64,000 nt of DNA from positions 8,768,591 through 8,832,590 of the forward strand of contig LS997564.1 in assembly GCA_000469685.2 (NCBI GenBank). Direction: 5' to 3'. This DNA is from Haemonchus contortus (taxonomy: Eukaryota; Nematoda; Chromadorea; Rhabditida; Trichostrongylidae). The notes under the pieces were generated by a model. The model saw only the letters and a program-made list of their open reading frames with translations, ran no database searches and was not told the DNA's origin. Positions 29,901 through 39,420 of the stretch are shown in pieces. The position numbers were made by a program, and so were the translations under genes. The stretch's first letter is position 1. Each line of letters begins with the position of its first letter.

Positions 29901-30225
29901 GATTCTTCATGAACCGGATGTATTTTTAGGCTAAACTTCTGAAGCCATGGAAGCTGAGCTTCTCATACGGTCGTGCTCTACAGGCATCAGTGTTGAAGGC
30001 ATGGCAGGGCAAGGATGAAAACGTTCAGGCCGCCCAGAGAGTCTTCCTGCATAGGGCTAAGGCAAGTTCATCAAACTCTATTCAGTTTATTCATGGTGCG
30101 TACATGAATTCACGAAATTTTAATTTTTTCAGGCCAACGGTATGGCTGCTATGGGAAAGTATGAAGGTGAAGATGCTGCTGGCGCTGCTGCTGAGTCTCT
30201 TTTCGTTGCTAAACACGCCTATTGA
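26955..30225 (+). CDS. aldo: Fructose-bisphosphate aldolase class I, 11 exons
   Basis: Glycolytic enzyme that reversibly cleaves fructose 1,6-bisphosphate to dihydroxyacetone phosphate and glyceraldehyde 3-phosphate through a lysine Schiff base (cytosol). Exons: 26955-26996, 27067-27148, 28005-28071, 28127-28202, 28959-29120, 29189-29286, 29352-29445, 29561-29677, 29736-29873, 29930-30061, 30133-30225. The phases close to 366 residues, the usual family length. Motifs: [19 protein letters not shown] with Lys150 and Arg152 (equivalents of Lys146/Arg148 in the rabbit enzyme), [18 protein letters not shown] with Schiff-base Lys233, [19 protein letters not shown] and the terminal Tyr366. Introns 8 and 10 begin with GC, not GT. 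Intron 9 begins gttggt. The chosen start gives the short N-terminus [14 protein letters not shown]. An ORF upstream in the same frame would add a hydrophobic leader from 26820 and is unlikely. AATAAA lies at 30395-30400. Confidence 0.97.
28319..28557 (+). other. Unrecognised coding-like ORF nested in aldolase intron 4
   Basis: An 80-residue stretch opens after a good acceptor (ttatgccag at 28310-28318) and runs to a double stop (taatag). It is hydrophilic and well mixed ([20 protein letters not shown] near the start, [18 protein letters not shown] at the end), unlike the noise ORFs around it. It is in phase 0 with aldolase exon 4, so it could be an alternative last exon of a truncated aldolase, an exon of a nested gene, or a decayed gene fragment. 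I do not recognise the family. Confidence 0.4.
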
Positions 30226-30554
30226 TCACATATCGAAGGTTATCGATTGCCTTTTCCCGTTAATTTTGGTAACTACGCGTAGTTTGTATTATCCCTTAAG
30301 TATAAAGCATCCCAGTTGCCTTCAATGGCTAGTCGCAGATAATTACTGTTGTTATGTTTTATCAGATTGGTTACTTTAGTGATAAATATATGTTAATAAA
30401 TATTTATGTCTATAGATGTGTATCATCACCAGCGTAGTCACGCCAATCAGTACTGTATGACACACTCTATAGAGATCAGCAGCAAGTCCCATGTGCCTTC
30501 CAGATTGGCAGTTCAAGAATATAAATTCACGTTGGAAGTTTCATTTGTTATCGG

Positions 30555-31281
30555 ATGACCTCAGCTAGTGACACTTGTGACGAGGTGGCTGATGCTCGGG
30601 AACGTTATCTTCGTTTCTTCGCAAATGCTGCAGGGAGCAATGTTGGTTACTTTTTGTTGCTTGGATATGGTATCTGATAAGTGCCACATAGTTAGGGTGT
30701 TCACCTATGATTAGCTATGAAAACTAAACTGTCAGCAGGGTTAGGGGTGTTTTGCGTTTCTGATACTTCGAGCAGTATATGTATGAAGTCTTTTGTTCAG
30801 CCGAATTGGTACGACTAATTGATTGACCCGTTTTGGCAACAGATGCCCAATCGACACCTTTTTTTACTGATACGATTAATTGCCATCTTCGGGACTTGTT
30901 AATGCTAAACTCGGGGTGCTATCAATAACCTTTTCTCCGTGAATATTCTTTTTGGTGGAGACCTTAAACTTCTGGCCAAACGCCGACCTTGAAAAAGTCA
31001 TGGTAATTCAGGTGACGGTAGCGATGCACGAAAAAACAAGTGTGACCGGTGTATTAGTGGCAATGAAAGGCGATGGTAGCCATTTTCTTGTCGATCAACT
31101 GAAAACCCCCATTGGAGTAATGGATAGCGCTGTATTGAGGTCTGTCATTGATCAGGTTTCTTTTTGTTTCGACCTAATTCAACCTAAGAAAGACGGGTCG
31201 CTCAACGATCTTCGTTCTCCCAACCTCTCCTTTCTTTATTTTCCCCTAGTCTGTTTTTTATTGTCCATTTTTCATAGCTAA
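30555..31281 (+). CDS. GEMIN7: Gemin7-like SMN-complex subunit, 2 exons
   Basis: Likely Gemin7, an Sm-fold protein that pairs with Gemin6 inside the SMN complex and helps load Sm cores onto snRNAs. Exon 1 (30555-30641) encodes 29 residues with ARERYLRFFA, which matches the human RERYLRSLLA helix. Exon 2 (31012-31281) starts VTVAMHEKTSVTGVLVA and contains FLVDQLKTPIGVMDSAVLRS, matching the diagnostic YVSQLQTPIGVQAEALLRC block, followed by VSFCF for the human ISYTF. The join is in phase, giving 118 residues (human 131). The intron donor is gttggt, as in aldolase intron 9. The last 40 residues run past the human end and may include read-through of a missed intron. The gene starts 329 bases after the aldolase stop on the same strand. 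The call is from remembered similarity. Confidence 0.75.
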
Positions 31282-33195
31282 GCCTTCACTTGATTTAATT
31301 GACGATTAACAGTAGCCTACTACTATTTGTCAGTCGAGCTCATTGATCGTTAAATTTAGTTCAATCGAATCGTATAATTCTTCTATTCATTCTTCTATCG
31401 TATTATAATATTTGGAAAGCGAAGGTGGTGATTTTCATTGAGAATAAGGAAACGGGCAGAATTTAATTTCAGTGAGTCACAGAAGTTGGAATATGGTAAT
31501 TAATCAGAAAATTGCCGGAATTCAATTAAGTATCCAACAAATTCTCGCTTGATTGATGTTTTCACTGTAAACTTGACTGTTCAAAATTTTCGTCCATTTC
31601 TCTTCATTAATGCAGTAGTCTACTTCCAATTCGATTAGTATACAGTAGCTCATAAGGCTGGTGTCCCTTCGTTGTAAGGATATGATATATTAGGCGCTCT
31701 AGAGTTTCATTCTGGGCCAGGGTGCCCGCCAAAAACCAAATCAAACGCTTTATCTCCATATTCGAGTTGCTAAGTGCTTGAGTCATTTTAGAACAGCGGA
31801 CACTATCATGATGACAATGGACTGGAATGATGTGAATCGACACAAATAATGTCTCAATTCTTGATCTCATGGGAATAATCACTTAAAAATAAAGGCTTTA
31901 TCAGAATCATTGTAATAAATTCGTTATGGAATGAAAATCTCAAAAGCTATGAGAAAGATCTCTTAGAAGTACGGCACGAGGCGAACAGTCTAGAAATCAA
32001 ACATTGAGCAAAGAAACCCGATATCATGGTTAGAGTGCTTAGATACAAACAAAATGACAAAGTAACACGGGTGGGCGAAACGTTGATAAGCAATTGGTAC
32101 TGAATGTCCACTGCTGTATTTGAACTATGTGACGATACCTCTGGTAGCAGCCGATGACGGAAGGCAACACCAGGTCGGATTTTCCACTCACTCCATTGTT
32201 CTGGAATAGCAAAATGGTAGGCTTTATTTAGGTAATGACATATTTAAAGTAAAGAGAACAGAAGTTAACATTTTAAAGAGCACCAATATCCAAACACGTT
32301 CAAAGTCCTGGCCTCCGACGCTCCAAAGCATAGTGTTGTCTTATGAGGCCATCCGAGCTTAGAGGTTGCTCTTTTCAGGTGAGGACGGGGTGTGTGACAG
32401 ATGAGGGAAGTGGAGCAATAGAGAAACTCCTAGTTTGACTTCAGGACAGAAGCCGGGAAGGCACGAAGGAAAATGGACGGCGAATTTGTGTATGAGGTAA
32501 CGGAGAACCGATCCCACTCCAAGAGCCACTTGTGCTGAACGATTTTTATCAAAAAAGCTCGTATCTCATTCGGTGAAGAGGAGTGTAGTCCCAAATGAGA
32601 CGAGGATTCCTTAAGTTAGCAGACACCCGTTCAAGGCCGAGCATGTAAGGAGGGGAGGTGTTTCCCACTACAAAACTCATGCCGCTCATGTATTACCTGA
32701 CAGAACGATATCGAAGGGGTGGGGATTGTTGCTGAAACTGACGGCAAGAATTTAAGCTATCTGTAATTGAACCTTTTTTTATAGAAAGCCCATCGAGAAT
32801 AAATGCCGCTCAGGCATGGTCTCAGTCTTTCCTTTCTTCAGTTCTCCAACATTAAACAAAAACAAGAATCCGTTGTTTGGCTTGGACGATACTGCTGAAC
32901 TGTAGTCCATGCCGAGTTTTTGTTTATAAGCTCTTAAAGACCTACGCTGAGTAGAAGGTACTGCTGTCGGAGAAGATTCATTGACTTGTACGATAGTGAG
33001 TGAGCGACCATCGCTACTCAGTGAACACCATGAACGGAACCGAATATTGGAGGGTCCTAAAAAAGTTGCTAGTAATACTAGCTACAAAAATCTTGCTGAA
33101 AAATGAGTAATGATTAATGAACATATCAAAATGCTCGCCTTCCCCATGATGAGGCCTTTTGGAATTTTGCCAGACTAACTTATCACCACTTAAAA
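31282..33195. other. Spacer; no gene resolved
   Basis: No ORF has recognisable content. The minus ORF at 31607-31882 has no domain or splice context I could support. Confidence 0.45.
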
Positions 33196-33486
33196 GGGCG
33201 GAGGTGGTGTAGTGGCAAGTGGCGCACTATATCACACCCACGGTCAGGGGTTCGAATCCCGGATCGATGCCCGCCTAGGCCAACCAAGCCTTCCATCCAT
33301 CCGGGGTCGGTGAATTGGTACCAGACTCGTCTGGGAGGATAAAAGCACTGACTTGTACATCGGCTGGCCACCGCAAGTCATTGTATAGGCCACATACGCA
33401 CTCATTACGCCACTACGATTCTGAATGGAAGTCGAGTGCGGGGGCGCATCCCTCAGACGGGATTGATTAACGCCAAGAACTTTAGA
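33196..33486 (+). mobile_element. tRNA-derived SINE, best-preserved copy
   Basis: Reference copy for the family in this window. The tRNA-like head gggcggaggtggtgtagtgg (A-box region, 33196-33222) is followed by a B box ggttcgaatcc at 33249-33259 and the junction gatgcccgcctaggcc. A non-tRNA body follows (ccagactcgtctgggaggat, gtacatcggctggccacc, cgccactacgattctg), and the end is ggcgcatccctcagacggga and ttgattaacgcc. RNA polymerase III transcription from the internal promoter is expected. Short ORFs across it are not genes. Confidence 0.9.
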
Positions 33487-33649
33487 ACTTTTAACTTATC
33501 ACTTAGGCACTTCAATGGAACATTTCAGGTGGGTATTAATGTGCACTGTTGCTCTTTTTGAAGATATTGAATGGGGTTGGCTTAGCGCCAATTGGCACTG
33601 CCCTAGCTCTGAGATCAAAATTTCAGATAATACCCCCCTCGATCACCAG

Positions 33650-33840
33650 GCCCTCGAGGTTGGTGAGTCAGTACCAGCCCCATCTGTTGGTATCATGGTG
33701 CTAATTTGATCATCTTCACATGAGTTCAGCTCATGTAATAAATATATATATATATATATATTTATTTATATCTGGGAGGATTGAAGCACTACGTGCACAT
33801 CGACCGGCTCCTATAAACCAATGTATGGAAACAGACCAAT
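33650..33840 (+). mobile_element. Truncated SINE body with an 84-bp (TA)n-bearing insertion
   Basis: The body block ggttggtgagtcagtaccagc stops at about 33686 and resumes at 33771 with tctgggaggattgaagcact and the cgaccggctc block. Between them lies about 84 bp ending in a (TA)11-like tract (33739-33765). The head is missing. Confidence 0.65.
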
Positions 33841-33905
33841 TTTTTTGCAAAAAATTTTCTTTTTGAGTTTTTATGACTTTTTTTTCGACAGAACGGTCTG
33901 CATAC

Positions 33906-35878
33906 CTCGTACCCATTCGCTCCAATCACTCCACCATTTCTCCGTGACACACGGTCGTTCACAAACACTATAGTTCACGTCACATCCGGAGCAGGCCAGA
34001 CCAATACAGTGCCGTTTTCTACAATATTTAATTCATTTATTTGAATGGCTTCGCTATCCGGAATATCTCTCAGTCCACAAAAGCAGGGATTGATCCACAC
34101 GGGCCAGTTATTTGCTAGATCCTTCGTTCTTTTGCCCTTTTCAGCTAGTATTTTCTTACGGACGGTCCTGACTGCCTCAATCTTTCTCACGAGGAAGCTA
34201 TGGAGAAAATAGAGCAGTGTAGGATAGAAATAAATAAATAATGGAAGATCAGTGTAGCTGATTTGTCTGCAACAATCCGCATCGCTCGTGCTAATCTGCT
34301 AGGTTACCAAATATCTACTAACGTCATCAACCAAAATCTGTTAGCCCAAAACAGACCCTTTCTGATGGTTTGGTTAGTTCAGGCTTATTTTCATGATGGT
34401 TTCTATCTAACCGTGAACAGACCTTTGACGTTGATTAGCCGGGCATGAACACATTCCCCACTCGTTCCACTCACTCCATGAGCCCCACAGATACTCTGGT
34501 AGACTCTTACTCGCAGGAGCTGACGGCATGTGAGTTGATCGTTGTCGTGTTTGATTGCACTTTCGTGACTGTAGCTTTTCTCCAGAGCAAATTGTATCTG
34601 CAAAAAAGCTTCTGAAATCACTGGGATACTTCGAAATTTGCATTGGTAAACAAGACTCTGGGTCGAATTAAGTTGTGCTTAAGACAATGAAAAACTCAAG
34701 ATTCCCTTTTTGAGAAATTTCCTACAAAACAGCGTTAATTGGCAGGTGACCGTGAGTATAAAGCTCATAGATAGTGCAACAACTTCATGGTTTAATTTTG
34801 CATTTCTTTTCATTCATTCTGATAGAAATCTTAATGATGAATGTATGTTTATGATACAATGTTTGTAAAATTATATAATATGCGTCATTGTGCAATTTTC
34901 AAGGGCATTTCGAAGAACAGTAGTTACCCCTATTTGGAGAGATAAGAAAGGTAAAGAGGAAATGGCCCGTTTTCATGGAATGCCCTAATATTTCTATATG
35001 GCCAGTTGATTTTGCTGAAATTCCTATAGTTGTCCGTGGTGACTTGATTTTACAGTTGTGATCGGTCTCGAAAAATTACTTTCTTTTTATCTGCTACCCA
35101 CTTACATTCATAAAAAGATATCTGTTCTGATCAGTTGTCTCTGAGTTGCTCTGTTTTGTTCTAAGTGTTTCGGAGTGCAATGAAGAAAAAATCTCTTGTT
35201 CCACTCAAGCGCAAGAACATCGTGACTTGGTATCTTGGTGGTAAAAATTTCTCAGGTATGTTGTACTCACCAGATATCAATGAGTTTTCACAACGACGCC
35301 GACGTCGTTGAACAGGCCGCCGTTCGCAAGACGACCACGAACTCCATGAAGTCCATTCGCTCGATACAGTACAGTTCAGTAACTGTAAAATTAAAGTCAT
35401 CGGAGGGAAGTTGACTGTCTGGTCTTTGAATGCTCAATTCTAGGCTAGGCTCGATGGTTGTTCCACTTCCAACTCTGTAGAGAAAAATTCGCGAAGAACT
35501 CTAAAACTCTTTTTAGGTTCTTTTTCTTGGAATTTTTAGTTATTTTACAATGAGGAGACTATTCGAAAATTCTCTGAAGCGATCTGTTCAAAGACTTGCT
35601 ACTGCCATGGTAAATTACCTTCTGATCAGGTTGCTCGCCTCCCTTCGAGTACCGTTTCATGTTTTATAGTGGTGTCCATCAAAATACTAGTAGCTCCAGT
35701 AGAGGTGGTTTTAGGGTAGTGGAAGATAGTGGGGTTCAGATTTTTATATAATGCATCATATAAGAATTATGTCTCCCTTATCTCATACCATCACATAGAT
35801 TCTTACCGTAATATGGTGTCGTCCGGTGATGGCACATTTGCATGAAATACCATCTTCAGAATTGCAGGCAAGTATTCT
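33906..35878 (-). CDS. Thrombospondin type 1 repeat protein (partial model)
   Basis: Minus-strand exons join in phase: 35878-35807, 35382-35271, 34597-34423, then one starting at 34197 after ctccatag. A further exon-like piece lies at 34018-33906. The protein has a Trp-rich TSP1 core (SSEWTSWSSWSSCE, then QRRRRRC, then CSGEKLQSRKC across the next boundary), which is the WxxWxxW/CxxR layout of TSP1 repeats. A second repeat begins LWGSWSEWNEWGMCSC. A third piece carries CSGCD followed by KWWSDWSEW. Such domains are extracellular and bind glycosaminoglycans or matrix. The repeats are Cys-poor compared with the textbook form. The N-terminus, the signal peptide and the exact joint between the last two exons are unresolved, and the gene probably extends beyond 36 kb. 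The specific orthologue is not known to me. Confidence 0.65.
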
Positions 35879-35926
35879 CTGAAAATTGAAGACTCTCATA
35901 GGGTCAGCACAAGTCTCTTAGGAACA

Positions 35927-36352
35927 TCACACGCCATAAGGGTCGCTGAAATGGAGTGTGAACTGTAGTAACTTTGCCCGTAAGCTTGTTACCTCCATAT
36001 TTTCAAACTTAAGAGGCTTACCTGTTTTGAGGCTTTCGTACTGACTAGCATTAATAATATGATTAGGAAATAAAAAGCAAGCATAGTCGAGAACGAAAGA
36101 AAAGTGGAGTTCCTTCAGAGTAGGCTGGACACCATTCCTTGGCAAGAGTGAAATCGGTCCATCAAACATCTGCGCCACTGCTGTTGCCTCGTCATTGTGA
36201 CAGTGCGCGAAGCGATTCTTTTGTGGAAAATTAACCCTGAACAGTTGAAAAGCGACATGAACCTCGTTTGGTAATTGAATGGGGCAAACTTGTCTTTCAG
36301 ACTCCATTGAACTGCCTTCACTTTTAACTCCAAGACTACGTAGATCTCTCAT
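35927..36352 (-). other. Exon-like ORF upstream of the TSP1 gene
   Basis: A 141-codon open frame on the same strand and just upstream of the TSP1 exons. The middle part (RFAHCHNDEATAVAQMFDG) lies after a possible acceptor (caactgttcag near 36236). It may be a 5' exon of the same gene. A second frame is also open here, so the choice is uncertain. Confidence 0.35.
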
Positions 36353-36466
36353 TCCGCGAATTTCTCAGAAGGTCTTCTTGAGGGGGTTAAATTGAAGATT
36401 ACGGTGATATAGCTAAAGTGAGAGTTGACATCGTTCTCATTGGTGAAGATGTTATGTCGTTAATAG

Positions 36467-36710
36467 AAGGATAAAGGATAAAGTTTTCGGCGTCAATCAA
36501 TCCCGTCTGAGGGATGCGCCCCCGCACTCGACTTCTATTCAGAATCGTAGTGGTGTAATGAGTGCGTCTGCGGCCTATACAATGACTTGCGGTGGCCAGC
36601 CGATGTACAAGTCAGTGCTTTGATCCTCCCAGACGAGTCTGGTACCAATTCACCGACCCCGGAGGGATGGAAGGCTTGGTTGGCCTAGGCGGGCGTGTGA
36701 TATAGTGCCG
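36467..36710 (-). mobile_element. tRNA-derived SINE with internal deletion
   Basis: It matches the family closely from the ctttatcc-repeat tail to ggcctaggcgggc, but the B-box segment is deleted and most of the tRNA head is gone. Only a short gtgtgatatagtgccg remnant remains. Without a B box it should not be transcribed by Pol III. Confidence 0.85.
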
Positions 36711-37317
36711 TTATGTCCAGATTATTTTCAAGTGCCCTGAAATGTTGGCCTTTTGGCTTCTATTTAAGAGTAATTGTTCATATGGGCCATTCTTTCTGTT
36801 TTACTGATGACGGATGTTTGCTTCGCATGCCTTTTAGTTTGCGCTTAGATCCTTTGCCTTCTACGAGTACCTACGGGATCCATAGACAAAACCGTAGCTG
36901 CAGAAAAGGCTTGAAATCACGGGAACGGTTGGGAATGTTGTGGTCCACACTTGGGTTTCTTCACTTCTTTAAGGCATGGTAGAAGAGCAGAGTAAGCTCT
37001 GGCTTCCTCCTACGGCTAATACATATTACTTTGTGCAGTAACTCCAAATTGACATGTCAAAGAGAAAAACGAACTCCATAATATGAAACAGCGTGATGAG
37101 TTCTATATGCCTCAGGCAAACCTAACAGTAAAGTTCAGTTTGAGATTTTCTTGATCTTTACTTTCCCAATAGACGATCGCTAACAGGATAACGATTTGAT
37201 CTACGTCGTGTCGATAGATGAAGAAAAACGGCGGCAGCGCTGAAATCGAACAGCGGGTGAAAAATCAAGAGTATCCAATTTCGACTCCCAATAAATCTTG
37301 GTATGGCTTTGTGTAAA
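36711..37317. other. Spacer; no gene resolved
   Basis: No coding region supported; the ORF at 36713-36982 begins at the edge of the SINE remnant and has no recognisable content. Confidence 0.45.
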
Positions 37318-37814
37318 CCTCGTAAGAATTTGATAAAACCTGCAACCAAGATGATAAACAAGCTCTCAATCGACTTATGTTTCGGCTTTATTGCCTTTTT
37401 CAGAGTCTGGAAACTACAACATTATTAGTAGTGTCCAACTTCTATCTTGCTTTAATCTCGGCATAGTTGTTTATGATTGAAATCAAAGTCAAAATTGGAA
37501 TTTCCAATCAAAGATTATTGCTATCCATCCTTCAATCAACCATTACAACTTCGAAAAACGGTTACCTAGACCCAGTGTTTCTAAACAGGCATATTAACCC
37601 AGAAACTTTTCACCCACTGGGTTCAGGGAACCCAGTGGGTGAAAAGTTGAAGTTTCAGTTGTTGATTGAAGGAAGTTTCAGTTGTTGATTGAAGGAAGGA
37701 TAGCAAAGATCTTTGAGTTGCCATGCGCTGAAGAAGCCGATAAAGCCGAAACGTAAGTCGAATAATCGCTAGTTTATCGTCTTGGTTGCAGGTTTTACCA
37801 CATTCTGACGAGAT
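37318..37814. repeat. Fold-back element with a perfect 21-bp central hairpin
   Basis: The two halves are inverted copies. The left outer arm (ctcgtaagaatttgataaaa, then cctgcaaccaagatgataaa) pairs with the right outer arm ending aggttttaccacattctgacgag. Inner blocks (gtttcggcttta, ttgctatcc, ccttcaatcaac) also recur inverted. At the centre aacttttcacccactgggttc (37604-37624) and its exact complement (37628-37648) are separated by three bases. The left arm carries roughly 100 extra bases. A 23-bp unit (gaagtttcagttgttgatt plus gaag) is tandemly doubled at about 37648-37695. No transposase is present, so it is best described as a non-autonomous fold-back or MITE-like element. Confidence 0.8.
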
Positions 37815-39180
37815 ATAAGAGAAATTATTCTCAGTGATTTTGACTTTGTTTGAGAGCCCCGATACCAAAGAACTCCAAAAAGTTATTCTCGTTAGAATGT
37901 CTCTTTTTGGCTTTGGTCCAGGTATGCTTGTTTACTTTGATGATTTTTAATGTATTATTGATGAGACTTGCTTACGTGGATGTCAAGCGTGAGATACCAG
38001 AACACAACAGTAGAGAATAAGCAAAGAACATAAGAACATAAGTACACTTAAACCTAGCCAAAAAGAAAAATTCAACAAAAGGAGTAGATGTTTTGCTGGA
38101 ATATTTTCCTTTAGCGGTGTGTCCTTCGTCCCGACGGCGGACTATTTCTGGAACACTCCTGTTTCCCTCCGGAAATCAAGTAGGAAAGTGGATAGACTGA
38201 AACTGGATCCGCCAGAGTTTTTTTTAGCATTTTTCAAAAGAAACCCTGGGTTTTTGTGTCATTCATGACTAGGGTATAATCGTGGTACCCCCGTGGATGA
38301 CATTTCATGTGGGCGAGTCCTAGAAAGGATTGAATTCGGCATTGCATGACGCTTTGCTAGAATACATGATTATGTTTACTACTTTATCACTTGGTGTTAC
38401 TGCCAAATACTTTCCCCTTTATATCGTTATCAGGGTGTGCTACTCAATTTTCGCCAGAAAGCAGTATCCGTTAGGAAATTTTTACCGGTTAAAAAAATGG
38501 TTACTTGCTTGTGTAGGAATGTACAAAGAGAATATCGATATTCGGCTCGTTTTTCTGGGTCCCTTCCGTTTTTTCGTCAGTACACACGACTTCTGATCCT
38601 CAAAGAGCTGCATCAGCTAGTCGGCGCCCCACTCTCGAAGCGCCAACTTCCTTGGAACCAGATATTTCTCATTTTCATAGCCTATTTTGGTCATCTGTGC
38701 TTTCCAGTACGTCCCGAGATCTCAAGTTCGCAAGGTCGACGTTCTCCCTGAGCCAGCAAACTTTGCGTTCCCATCATCCTTTGTTCACCGAAAAACTGAT
38801 ATGGTGTTTCTTCCACTTGAGTCTATTCACATTTCCATTTTTTTCAGGTCGGGAGTTTATGAACTGAAAATGTATGGTTGGTGAGTCGAAGATAAGTCAA
38901 ATTCATGGCGCAGCCAGATGTCATGAACTATCGCACACGTGAAAAGCAGCCATTGTCACATGCGGCCGATGGTCGCACCTGTTTCGTCGCTAGATTATTT
39001 CCAGTAAACACTCCGAATGTTCCAATTTCAAGTTGGAAAGTAGGTGGAATTCTGTTTTAATTAATTTTGATAAAATCCTTAAATTTCACATTTTTTTTAC
39101 AACACCCCCTCCCCCTCTCGCCTATACCCATCCAGTATTCTTACTGTTAAACCGGACCGAAGAATTTTGCAAAAGCAAAA
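37815..39180. other. No gene resolved; two exon-like stretches
   Basis: At 38579-38820 (+) a Ser/Thr-rich frame opens after a ttttttcgtcag acceptor (content like SLEPDISHFHSLFWSS), and it could be an exon. At 38905-39057 (+) a 50-codon ORF starts MAQPDVMNYRTREKQPLSH and has a possible gtaaac donor at about 39005. Neither is recognised. Confidence 0.35.
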
Positions 39181-39184
39181 GAGC

Positions 39185-39420
39185 TGTCGTCATCAGCACT
39201 CGGATCGTTGTCGTCGTCGTTGTCGTCGTTTGCATTAGCCGGCCGGCTGCTGCTGCTGAGCGATCTTTCCGATTCGCCCTTTCGCTGCTCCCCGCCGTTC
39301 CACCTTCGTCATCACCGGGCTAAAAATACAACACACTCTCCTACCATCGACCGTTGCCGTTGCCGTTTGACGTCAATTGGGGCTACGATATGTTCACGTG
39401 AATTCTAAGTAAATGCAACC
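39185..39420. promoter_or_regulatory. GC-rich island with TGACGTCA and E-box; candidate promoter
   Basis: A GTCGTC/GTTGTC simple stretch (about 39208-39232) and ccggccggctgctgctgctg lead into CpG-rich sequence. This is followed by TGACGTCA at 39368-39375 (CREB/bZIP-type palindrome, in the context tgacgtcaattgg) and cacgtg at about 39396-39401. It stands out from the AT-rich surroundings. The promoter role is inference. Confidence 0.45.

Noticed and set aside
33196..33270. Possible tRNA gene (A box and B box present)
   Set aside because: Box spacing and sequence fit a tRNA-derived SINE head; no full cloverleaf is apparent and the same segment heads several dispersed copies.
33183..33371. Minus ORF beginning MASRCTSQCFYPPRRVWYQF, and its near-copy at 14782-14976
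   Set aside because: Both are translations of the SINE body and recur only because the repeat recurs.
33739..33770. (TA)n tract as a regulatory or origin element
   Set aside because: Ordinary microsatellite inside a repeat insertion.
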